This document shows positions 54,852 through 62,005 of a DNA stretch of 64,000 bases, piece by piece. Numbering within the stretch: the stretch's first letter is position 1; every line of letters starts with the position of its first letter. The translations under genes and the position numbers were made by a program. A model generated the notes under the pieces. The model worked only from the letters and a program-made list of their open reading frames with translations, had not been told where the DNA came from and did not search any database. This DNA is from Gammaproteobacteria bacterium HGW-Gammaproteobacteria-1. GTDB lineage: Bacteria; Pseudomonadota; Gammaproteobacteria; Thiohalomonadales; Thiohalomonadaceae. Location of the stretch: the NCBI GenBank assembly GCA_002840095.1, contig PGZL01000010.1, positions 62,001 through 126,000 of the forward strand, in the 5' to 3' direction.

Positions 54852-55507
54852 GGCCAGCCGGGCATGTCCCAGCTGTTTTCATAGACCAGCCCGCGGATAT
54901 CGCCGCCGCGGGTCCAGCCTTCCTGTTCCAGCATTGGGCGCGAATAGAATTCCTGCACCTCGCCGATGCACAGCACCGCCAGCGGCCGGCTGCCCTCGGG
55001 CATGGCGAGCAGGCGCGCCAGCGCGTCGGGATCGAACAACGACACCCAGCCCAGGCCGAGTCCCTCGGCGCGCGCCGCCAGCCACATGTTCTGGATGGCG
55101 CAGGCGAGGGAGGCGGTGTCCATCTCGGGCAGGGTGCGGCGGCCGAAGACGTGGCGTTCGCGTCCGTCCATCAGCGCCGCCACCAGCAGCTCGCCGCAGT
55201 CGAGGATACCCTCCACCTTGAGGCGCATGAATTCGTCACGGCGCTCGCCCAGGGCATCGGCGGTGCGTAGCCGTTCCTCTTCCACCAGTGCATGAATGCT
55301 TAGCCGCAGGTTGGTGTCGGTGATGCGCACAAAGCGCCACGGCTGCATCATGCCGACGCTGGGCGCCTGGTGCGCGGCGCTGAGCAGACGTTGCAGGGCT
55401 GTGGCGGCGACGGGCGTGGAAAGGAAATGGCGCATGTCGCGCCGCTCGGCGATGGCGCGGTAGACGGCGGCGCGATCGGCATCGTCGTAGCGATGTTTGG
55501 TGGTCAT
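54824..55507 (-). CDS. bluB: 5,6-Dimethylbenzimidazole synthase
   Basis: A 227-residue flavoprotein of the nitroreductase fold that makes dimethylbenzimidazole from reduced FMN and oxygen. Hallmarks are YRAIAERRDMRHF near residue 15, APSVGMMQPWRFVRI near residue 47, VFGRRTLPEMDTASLACAIQ near residue 119 and GLGLGWVSLFD near residue 150. ATG 55507 overlaps the upstream gene by four bases. It supplies the CobT substrate. Its last residues (IQEQR) come from the repeat element. Confidence 0.93.
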   Translation of the reverse strand: MTTKHRYDDADRAAVYRAIAERRDMRHFLSTPVAATALQRLLSAAHQAPSVGMMQPWRFVRITDTNLRLSIHALVEEERLRTADALGERRDEFMRLKVEGILDCGELLVAALMDGRERHVFGRRTLPEMDTASLACAIQNMWLAARAEGLGLGWVSLFDPDALARLLAMPEGSRPLAVLCIGEVQEFYSRPMLEQEGWTRGGDIRGLVYENSWDMPGWPENQIQEQR

Positions 55508-56301
55508 GGGACGCTCCATTGCGCCCGCTTGGCCTGCAACTCCGCCAGGCCTTCGAGCAGCGACGGCGCCGGGTGCAGGAAATTTTCGCCGTCGAGGCTG
55601 ACGATGGGCAGCGGCCGCTGCGGGCGGATCAGTGCACATTGTTGCGCCGCCTTGCGCTCGAACACGAACAGTACCTCGGCCTGCTGCCTGTCGGCGAGCG
55701 TACCGATGTCGGTGATTGTCTCGCCGGGACGCAGATGGCGCAGCCGCTCGGCATCCTCCGCCACGGTGAAGCCGGCGGCGGTGAACAGATCGTGCAGCCA
55801 GGTGTTGCGGCCAAAGGAGTAGGGCGTGCCGCTGCACGCCGAGAGCAGCAGCACGCGGCGGCCGTTGCCCTGCACCTGTGCCGCGGCGGCCCGCCATGCC
55901 TGCGCAAAGCTTGCCGCGCGCGCCTCGGCGTCGTCCAGTTGCGCCGCGCGGCCGACGATGCGCAGGTTTTCTTCCACCTCGGCCATGGACAAAAATCCGT
56001 GCAGGGTGACAGCGCGCGCGGTGGGCGGTGCCAGCGCCTGCCAGCGTGCCTCCTCCAGCCAGTCGGCGTTGAACATCAGCTGCGGCTGCAGCAGCGCAAT
56101 GGTGTCGGCATCGGGATCGAGCACGCCGCCGGTGTGCGGCAGGTCCAGTGTGTCGTAGTTGCCGACACCGACGATGCACGGCTCCAGGCCGAGCCATTGC
56201 AGGGTGCGGGTGATGTAGGGCGCCTGGCTGACGATGCGCGGGCAGGCGGCGGCCGGCGCGCTCAGGCAGAGCAGCATGGCGAGGGTGAGCAGTCTATTCA
56301 T
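55504..56301 (-). CDS. Second periplasmic cobalamin-type binding protein
   Basis: A 265-residue secreted protein with a signal peptide (residues 1-19, ending AAA) and a class III binding-protein fold, seen as RIVSQAPYITRTLQWLG near residue 22 and LDPDADTIALLQPQLMFNAD near residue 61. It is more divergent than the btuF-like protein at 51 kb. Its stop overlaps bluB, so it belongs to the riboswitch-controlled minus-strand run. The ligand is probably a corrinoid by context. Confidence 0.75.
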   Translation of the reverse strand: MNRLLTLAMLLCLSAPAAACPRIVSQAPYITRTLQWLGLEPCIVGVGNYDTLDLPHTGGVLDPDADTIALLQPQLMFNADWLEEARWQALAPPTARAVTLHGFLSMAEVEENLRIVGRAAQLDDAEARAASFAQAWRAAAAQVQGNGRRVLLLSACSGTPYSFGRNTWLHDLFTAAGFTVAEDAERLRHLRPGETITDIGTLADRQQAEVLFVFERKAAQQCALIRPQRPLPIVSLDGENFLHPAPSLLEGLAELQAKRAQWSVP

Positions 56302-56318
56302 GGGCGGAGCGGGGATTG

Positions 56319-56379
56319 GTGCGCGGTGCGCACCCTACGTGTGGGTGTAATTGATTTCGTAGGGTGTGCACTGCGCACC
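56319..56379. repeat. TAGGGTGCGC palindrome (copy 3)
   Basis: TGCGCGGTGCGCACCCTACG at 56320-56339 faces CGTAGGGTGTGCACTGCGCA at 56358-56377, between the adenosyltransferase and binding-protein genes. It is the third copy of this family in the window. Confidence 0.8.
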
Positions 56380-56387
56380 GGGAGTCG

Positions 56388-56942
56388 TCACGCATCGCGG
56401 TTCTTGCCCGGCTGCCACAGCACCTCGCCCCGGTCGGCGCGGGCCAGCACGCGGGCGAGGACGAACAGCAGGTCGGACAGGCGGTTGAGATAGCGCAGCC
56501 CTTCGTTGTTGATCGCCTCGCTCCTGCCCAGGGTCACCACGCGCCGTTCGGCGCGGCGGCACACGGTGCGCGCCAGGTGGCAGTGGGCCGCAGCCATGCC
56601 GCCGCCGGGGAGGATGAATTCCTTCAACGGCGGCAGGTCGGCGTTGAAACCGTCGAGCACCTGCTCCAGGCGGTCGACGTAGGCGGCGGGGATCAGGTTG
56701 CGTCCCGGTTGCGCCAGTTCGCTGCCGACGTCGAACAGGTCGTGCTGCACGTCGTCTAGTACGGCACGGACGGCGTCGGGCAGCGCGCAGGCCAGCACCA
56801 TGCCGATGACGCTGTTCAGCTCGTCCACGGTGCCGAAGGCCTCGACGCGGACGTGATCCTTGTCGACGCGCACGCCGCCGCCGAGGCCGGTGCTGCCCTT
56901 GTCGCCGGTGCGGGTGTAGATCTTCGAAAGACGGTGTCCCAT
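56388..56942 (-). CDS. pduO: PduO-type ATP:cob(I)alamin adenosyltransferase
   Basis: A 184-residue cytoplasmic enzyme that adds the adenosyl ligand to cob(I)alamin or cobinamide. Hallmarks are KIYTRTGDKGSTGLGGGVRV at the start, VEAFGTVDELNSVIGM near residue 33, ILPGGGMAAAHCHLARTVCR near residue 109 and YLNRLSDLLFVLAR near residue 150. The start lies one base after the tonB stop, so it is in the same operon as tonB and btuB. Confidence 0.95.
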   Translation of the reverse strand: MGHRLSKIYTRTGDKGSTGLGGGVRVDKDHVRVEAFGTVDELNSVIGMVLACALPDAVRAVLDDVQHDLFDVGSELAQPGRNLIPAAYVDRLEQVLDGFNADLPPLKEFILPGGGMAAAHCHLARTVCRRAERRVVTLGRSEAINNEGLRYLNRLSDLLFVLARVLARADRGEVLWQPGKNRDA

Positions 56943-56943
56943 G

Positions 56944-57714
56944 TCAGCTTTCCTCCAGCCGGTAGATCACCGGCAGTTGCAGATCGAGAGCCGCGCGCAG
57001 CGGGCCGTGGTCCAGGGCCACCCGTTGTATCTTGCCCAGCGCGCCGAGGGCGGCGCGGTCCAGTAGCGCGTAGCCGGAACTGCGCGCGATGTGGACCGCT
57101 TCGATGTCGCCGTTGATGCCGATGCGGAAGCCGAGCAGGACGATGCCCTGCCAGTTGCGGCGCACGGCGATCGACGGGTAGTGGAAATGGCGCGTCAGTT
57201 CCAGGTCGACGCGGGCACTGATGTTTTCCGCCTCGCTGCCTGCATCCCGCTCCACTGCTGCCGCGACATTCAAATTGGGGTCAGAGTCGATTTCCATCCT
57301 TCGCCGAGAGGACTCGGCTCCTTCCGGGGACGGCTCCATTGAATTCATAGAATCGGTGCGCCGGCCTGCATCCGCCGGCGCGGCGGGCGGCGCCGGCTCG
57401 GCGCGGGCGACGGCCGCTGTTGCAGGTTGTGCGCGCAGCCGTTGGCTGCGTTCGGTATGGACGCGGCGCGGCTGATTTTTACTACCGGTTTCCTGCGCAG
57501 TCGGTATCGTCCGCTCTGCCGGCGGCGCGGCCATGACCACGGCGAGGGTCGTGGCAGCGGCGGACGATGCGGTGCCGGCACGCGGCGTTGCCGCGGTCCA
57601 CGTCACCAGCAGCGCCGCATGCGCGGTCGCGGAAAACAGGATGAACAGCGGCAGCGCATGACGGCGCCAGCCGTCGTGTGATTCCGTGCCGTGCATGCGC
57701 GCTGCGCCGCTCAT
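56944..57714 (-). CDS. tonB: TonB-family energy transducer
   Basis: A 256-residue protein with one N-terminal membrane helix (about residues 20-41), a long Ala/Pro/Arg-rich periplasmic spacer and a C-terminal TonB domain (YPSIAVRRNWQGIVLLGF near residue 179, then IARSSGYALLDRAALGALGK). It lies between btuB and pduO with one-base gaps, so it is a dedicated transducer for cobalamin uptake through BtuB. ExbB and ExbD are not seen here and must be supplied elsewhere. Confidence 0.9.
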   Translation of the reverse strand: MSGAARMHGTESHDGWRRHALPLFILFSATAHAALLVTWTAATPRAGTASSAAATTLAVVMAAPPAERTIPTAQETGSKNQPRRVHTERSQRLRAQPATAAVARAEPAPPAAPADAGRRTDSMNSMEPSPEGAESSRRRMEIDSDPNLNVAAAVERDAGSEAENISARVDLELTRHFHYPSIAVRRNWQGIVLLGFRIGINGDIEAVHIARSSGYALLDRAALGALGKIQRVALDHGPLRAALDLQLPVIYRLEES

Positions 57715-57715
57715 C

Positions 57716-59629
57716 CTACAGCTCCGCCCGTATCCCCACGCGCCAGGTGCGCGTGAAGTTGACCGGATAGATGTTGTCGTCGCTGATCCACAGGCCGTTG
57801 GCGTGATCGAACAGGTTGTCGATGCGCACGAACAGTTCCATGCGCTCCAGCCTGTGGCTGTAGCCGAGGCCGGTGCTGTGGTAGGCCGCCTGCTTCTGGC
57901 TGAAGCTGTTGGCGAAATCCTCGGCGGCCCAGGTTTCGCTGCGCCAGCTGTGACTGAGGGTCAGCAGCGATTGCGGGGTGAGCGCGTAACCCAGGCCGAG
58001 CACCACGCTGTGTTCGGAGACGCCCGGCAGTTCCTTGCCGTCATAGGCGCCGCCGCCGGCGTCCTCGCTGTCGATGTAGGCGCGGGTCCAGGCGTAGTTG
58101 AACGAACCGTTGAGCCGCTCGTTGAAGCGGTAGCTGTCCTGCACTTCCAGGCCGTACTTGTGCGACTTGTCGATGTTGGTGTTGTAGCTGGTGAGCCAGT
58201 CGCCGGTGCTGTAGTAGTAGATCTCGTTGTCCAGGCTGATGTGGAACGCGGTCAGCTTCAGCTTGTTGCCGGCGCCGACGTGGTTGAGGCCGAGGTTCAG
58301 GGTACGGCTGCGCGCCGGGACGATGAAGGCGTTGAAGCTGCCGCCGCTGAAGAAGCGATCGATGTCCGGCGCCTGAAACGCGCTGTTGTAGCTGGCGAAC
58401 AGGGTGAGCTGTTCATCGAGGCGGTGGTTGACGCCCACGTCCCAGGCATCGAGGGTGTGATCGTCCGCGAGTACGCTGCCTGCCGTCGGGCGGTAGCTGT
58501 AGCGCACCGTTTCCCGCCGCACGCCGGCGGCGACGGTGGTGGCGCCGAGGCGATAGTGGCCCTGCGCGTAGTGGCCGGTATTTTCCTTGCCGGTGGTGTC
58601 GTAGCTGCCCTTGCGGCTGCCGTCGAAATTTTGCAGGCCGGCGCCGACGAAGAGATCGCCCGCGCTGTAATGCAGGGCGAGATCGGTGGAGCGGTAATCG
58701 TAGTCGGAGCGCCAGCCGCTGGAATATTCCGAGCGCTTGTCCTCGCGGTGGTGATCGAGGCTGAGGCGCAAGGCGCTGCCAAGATCGGCGCTCAGGCCGA
58801 TGCTGGAGTTGTCGGCGCGGAAGGTCTGGCCGGTATAGGTCTTGCCGCCGTTCTGCGCCGGATCGGCCTCGAACTGCGCCTGGGTCAGGCCCTTGCCGTA
58901 CACGGTGTCGATCCAGCTCAGCGCCTTGCCCAGGCGCAGTTCCACGCTGTCGCTGGGATAGACGCGCAGCAGGGCCTGCAGGTTGTCGCTGTCGGCGGCG
59001 TCGCGTGTGCCGGCGGTGTCCGGATCGCGGAAACCGTCCTGGCGGTAGTTTTCCGCGGTGACCGTGAGGCCTGCGTAGTCACCGTTGATGCCGGCGGCGA
59101 CGCTGCTGGCGGCAATGCCGTGGCTGCCGCTGCTGGCCATGACGGCGGCGCCGTCGATGTCGCGGGTGATGATGTGGATGGCGCCGGCGGTGGCGCCGTC
59201 ACCGTACAGCACCGAGCCGCTGCCCTTGGTGATCTCGATGCGCTCGATGCTGGCCAGCGGGATGGCGCTCAGCAGTTGCGGCACCATGTCGATGTTGTTG
59301 AGGCGGCGGCCGTTGAGCGTGACCACGATGTTCTGGTGGCCGTCGCCGATGCCGTAGCCGCGCATGTCGATTTTCTGCACGAAGGGGTTGCCGAAACCGG
59401 GCGTGACGTTGAGCGAGCTGTGCCGGTCCAGGTAGTCGTACAGGCTGACCGCGGCGGAGCGTTCGATGTCGCGGCGGCCGTGTACTTCGGAGGCGTAGGG
59501 CGCCTCGGTATCGCGGAATTCGCTGCGGGTGGCGGTGACCAGCACCGGTTCGACGGATTCCTGGGCGTGCAGTATGGAAGACAGGGTGCCGAGCAGCAGC
59601 CCGGCGGCAATGCGGTTGTGACGGTGCAT
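57716..59629 (-). CDS. btuB: TonB-dependent cobalamin receptor
   Basis: A 637-residue outer-membrane protein from ATG 59629 (AGAGGA upstream). A signal peptide (residues 1-22, ending HAQ) is followed by a TonB-box-like EPVLVTATR, a plug domain (MRGYGIGDGHQNIVVTLNGR near residue 89, ERIEITKGSGSVLYGDGATA near residue 128) and a beta-barrel ending with a terminal Leu after RTWRVGIRAE. It follows a cobalamin riboswitch, which is the strongest evidence for cobalamin or cobinamide as the ligand. Confidence 0.94.
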   Translation of the reverse strand: MHRHNRIAAGLLLGTLSSILHAQESVEPVLVTATRSEFRDTEAPYASEVHGRRDIERSAAVSLYDYLDRHSSLNVTPGFGNPFVQKIDMRGYGIGDGHQNIVVTLNGRRLNNIDMVPQLLSAIPLASIERIEITKGSGSVLYGDGATAGAIHIITRDIDGAAVMASSGSHGIAASSVAAGINGDYAGLTVTAENYRQDGFRDPDTAGTRDAADSDNLQALLRVYPSDSVELRLGKALSWIDTVYGKGLTQAQFEADPAQNGGKTYTGQTFRADNSSIGLSADLGSALRLSLDHHREDKRSEYSSGWRSDYDYRSTDLALHYSAGDLFVGAGLQNFDGSRKGSYDTTGKENTGHYAQGHYRLGATTVAAGVRRETVRYSYRPTAGSVLADDHTLDAWDVGVNHRLDEQLTLFASYNSAFQAPDIDRFFSGGSFNAFIVPARSRTLNLGLNHVGAGNKLKLTAFHISLDNEIYYYSTGDWLTSYNTNIDKSHKYGLEVQDSYRFNERLNGSFNYAWTRAYIDSEDAGGGAYDGKELPGVSEHSVVLGLGYALTPQSLLTLSHSWRSETWAAEDFANSFSQKQAAYHSTGLGYSHRLERMELFVRIDNLFDHANGLWISDDNIYPVNFTRTWRVGIRAEL

Positions 59630-59764
59630 GGTTTTCCTCTCGCGCTCACCCGCGCGTGATGAATGACGGTAAAACCAGTGCAGGAGGGGGAGTGAGGGAG
59701 TCGAGAGAGTCGGCTCGCCCTGCCGCCCGCCGCAGCACTGGAACGATGAGCCTCATAAGGCTCG

Positions 59765-59965
59765 TCGTTTCAGGCCGGTCTCCGGGCTCGCGGTCGGGGA
59801 TATCCCCTGGCGGGTCGCCTTCCCATGTCGTTGGACACAGTGGCTTCGTGACTCGCCTTAAACCGCCTACCGTTGCGGGGGCAGCGCCGGAATTGCGAAG
59901 GAGAACTTCGCGCACCGGCTTCCCGTTTCATTCCGCCGGACGGCTGTCCGTTGGAACACCTGAAA
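59765..59965 (-). promoter_or_regulatory. Cobalamin riboswitch upstream of btuB
   Basis: On the minus strand the conserved blocks run in order: a GGAAxxxGGTG-type start (about 59920-59910), the CCCCGCAACGG block (rc of 59871-59881), the B12 box GCCACTG at 59844-59838 and the closing GGAGACCGGCC (about 59783-59773). A stem AACGA(C/T)GAGCCT / AGGCTCAT follows at 59742-59770 as a candidate expression platform. No T-run follows, so control may be at translation. It should repress btuB-tonB-pduO and perhaps the genes after them when cobalamin is plentiful. Confidence 0.95.
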
Positions 59966-60017
59966 CGTGGGGCGCACTTTACGCGCCGCAGGGATGGAAG
60001 GTCAAGAAGACGGTTCC

Positions 60018-60086
60018 GTAGGCCCGATATAGCGCAGCGGTATCGGGCGGCGCCCGCCGGAAACCACTGCGCTATGTCCGGCCTAC
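60018..60086. repeat. GTAGGCCCGATATAGCG palindrome
   Basis: GTAGGCCCGATATAGCGCAG at 60018-60037 faces ACTGCGCTATGTCCGGCCTA at about 60066-60085 as an imperfect inverted repeat. The 479-bp gap between btuB and tamA thus holds the riboswitch, its hairpin and this element, and no gene. Confidence 0.78.
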
Positions 60087-60108
60087 ATACCAGCCTATGG
60101 GTTAGGAT

Positions 60109-61863
60109 ATGAGTATCTCCAACGCCGCTTACCTCATGAACCGTATCCGCCTCCCATTGTTCCTGCTGCTGCTCGTCCCCGTCGTGGCGTGGGGCGCGCT
60201 GGCGGTGGAGGTGCGCGTCGAGGGTATCGACGGCGTGCTGCACGACAACGTCATGCAGCGCCTGACCCTGGCGACCGAGCGCGAGCATCCGCTGCTGGAG
60301 GTGTACCGCCTGCGCCGCCTGCACCAGCGCGCCACGGGGGAAATCCGTGAGGCACTGCGTCCCTTCGGCTATTACAAGGCCGAAGTGCAGGCGGATCTGA
60401 CTGAACGCGACGGCGGCTGGTTGGCGCAGTACCGCGTCACGCCGGGACCGCCGGTGCGGGTGCGCGAACTGATCCTGGACGTGGAGGGGGCGGCGGCGGC
60501 CGACCCCGCCTTTGCCGCCTGGCGCGAGGCCTTCCCGCTGCGGGTGGGCGGCGTGCTGGAGCACGGTCCCTACGAACGGGCCAAGCGCGAACTGTTGCAG
60601 CTGGCGCGCGATCGCGGCTACTTCGGGGCGCAGCTGCTGCGCCAGGCGCTGGAGGTGACCCTGGCCGACGACAGCGCGCGGGTGGTGCTGCACCTGGCGA
60701 GCGGGCCGCGCCACGCCTTCGGGCCGATACATTTCGATGCGGTCGGCCTGAACGAGGAGCTGTTGCGGCGCTACCTCACCTTCGCCAGCGGCGAGCCCTA
60801 CGACGCCGAGCGGCTGTTCGATCTGCAGCGCGGGCTGGCCGACAGCGACTACTTCGAATTCATCGAGGTGCGTGCCGAGCCGGAAACCGCCGTGGCGGGA
60901 CAGGTGCCGGTGGAGGTGCGCCTGCGCCTCAAGCCGGACAACCGCTACACCTTCGGCCTGGGTTACGGCACCGACACCGGGCCGCGCATCAGCGTCGGCA
61001 TGGAGCGGCGCCGGGTCAACCGTGACGGCCACCGCTTCACCGTGGAAACCACCATCTCCGAGGTCCAGTCCGGCATACGGGGCGTCTACCGCATTCCGCT
61101 GTCTCACCCCACCACCGACTTTCTTTCCTTCACCAGCGGCTGGGAGCGCGAGGATCTCGACACCAGCACGCGCGAAACCATTACCGTCGGCGCCGGGTTC
61201 ACCCTGATGCTGGCGCGCTGGCAGCGCACCCTGGCGCTTACGGTGCACAACGAGAGTTACGCCGTGGCCGACCAGGAGGACACCACCACCCTGGTGCTGC
61301 CCAGCGCCAGCTGGCTGCGGGTGGAGGCGGACGACCGTCTGTTCCCTACCCGCGGCTGGCGCCTCGGTGCCGAACTGCGCGGCGCCAGCGAGACCCTGGG
61401 CTCCGACGCCAGCCTGTTGCAAGGCATACTGCGCGCCAAGGCCGTGGTCCCCCTGGCCGGCGGCCGCCTCATCACCCGTGTCGATCTGGGCGGTAGCCAG
61501 ACCCCGGACTTCGAGCGCATCCCGGCCTCGCTGCGCTTTTTCGCCGGCGGCGACAACTCCATCCGCGGCTACGCCTACAAATCCCTCGGCCCCACCAACG
61601 CCGCCGGCGAAGTGCTGGGCGGTCGCCACCTGCTGGTGATGTCCGCCGAGTACGAGTACTACTTCGGCCCGCGCTTCGGCAGCGCCGTGTTCTACGACGT
61701 GGGCAATGCCTTCGACGACGACGACTTCGTGCTGATGAGGGGCGCCGGCCTGGGCCTGCGCTGGCGTCTGCCTTTCGGCGCCCTGCGCCTCGACGTCGCC
61801 TCGCCGGTGCACGAGGCGCGGCCGGAATGGCGGCTGCACATCACCGTGGGGCCGGATCTGTGA
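60109..61863 (+). CDS. tamA: TamA, outer-membrane assembly factor of the Omp85 family
   Basis: A 584-residue protein. ATG 60109 is given; ATG 60136 would place the signal peptide (NRIRLPLFLLLLVPVVAWG) at the very start and is equally possible. It has about three POTRA domains (roughly residues 30-280), then a 16-strand surface-antigen barrel with the Omp85 motif FFAGGDNSIRGYAYKSLGP near residue 482 and a closing LHITVGPDL. It inserts outer-membrane proteins with TamB, encoded right after it. Confidence 0.94.
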   Translation: MSISNAAYLMNRIRLPLFLLLLVPVVAWGALAVEVRVEGIDGVLHDNVMQRLTLATEREHPLLEVYRLRRLHQRATGEIREALRPFGYYKAEVQADLTERDGGWLAQYRVTPGPPVRVRELILDVEGAAAADPAFAAWREAFPLRVGGVLEHGPYERAKRELLQLARDRGYFGAQLLRQALEVTLADDSARVVLHLASGPRHAFGPIHFDAVGLNEELLRRYLTFASGEPYDAERLFDLQRGLADSDYFEFIEVRAEPETAVAGQVPVEVRLRLKPDNRYTFGLGYGTDTGPRISVGMERRRVNRDGHRFTVETTISEVQSGIRGVYRIPLSHPTTDFLSFTSGWEREDLDTSTRETITVGAGFTLMLARWQRTLALTVHNESYAVADQEDTTTLVLPSASWLRVEADDRLFPTRGWRLGAELRGASETLGSDASLLQGILRAKAVVPLAGGRLITRVDLGGSQTPDFERIPASLRFFAGGDNSIRGYAYKSLGPTNAAGEVLGGRHLLVMSAEYEYYFGPRFGSAVFYDVGNAFDDDDFVLMRGAGLGLRWRLPFGALRLDVASPVHEARPEWRLHITVGPDL

Positions 61864-61867
61864 GGCG

Positions 61868-61982
61868 GCAAGTTGCAAGTCTCACAAGTAGTGCGCTGCG
61901 CGCACGGCTGTTTGTTTTCAATAACAGCACGAGCGTGGCGAGTTCATTCACTTGTATCTTGTCACTTGTATCTTGCATCTCT
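61868..61982. repeat. ACAAGTGACAAG-type inverted element (copy 5)
   Basis: GGCAAGTTGCAAGTCTCACA at 61866-61885 faces CACTTGTATCTTGTCACTTG and TATCTTGCATC at about 61950-61980. The conserved core GTGCGCTGCGCGCACGG lies at about 61892-61908, as in copy 1. It fills the gap between tamA and tamB. Confidence 0.78.
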
Positions 61983-62005
61983 GTTCCAGCCGCCAGGGGG
62001 GCGCC

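Noticed and set aside
57686-59659. A 657-codon plus-strand frame
   Set aside because: Antisense to btuB; Val/Ala/Gly-rich with no domain.
59770-61878. A 702-codon minus-strand frame
   Set aside because: Antisense to tamA and running into the riboswitch; no domain.
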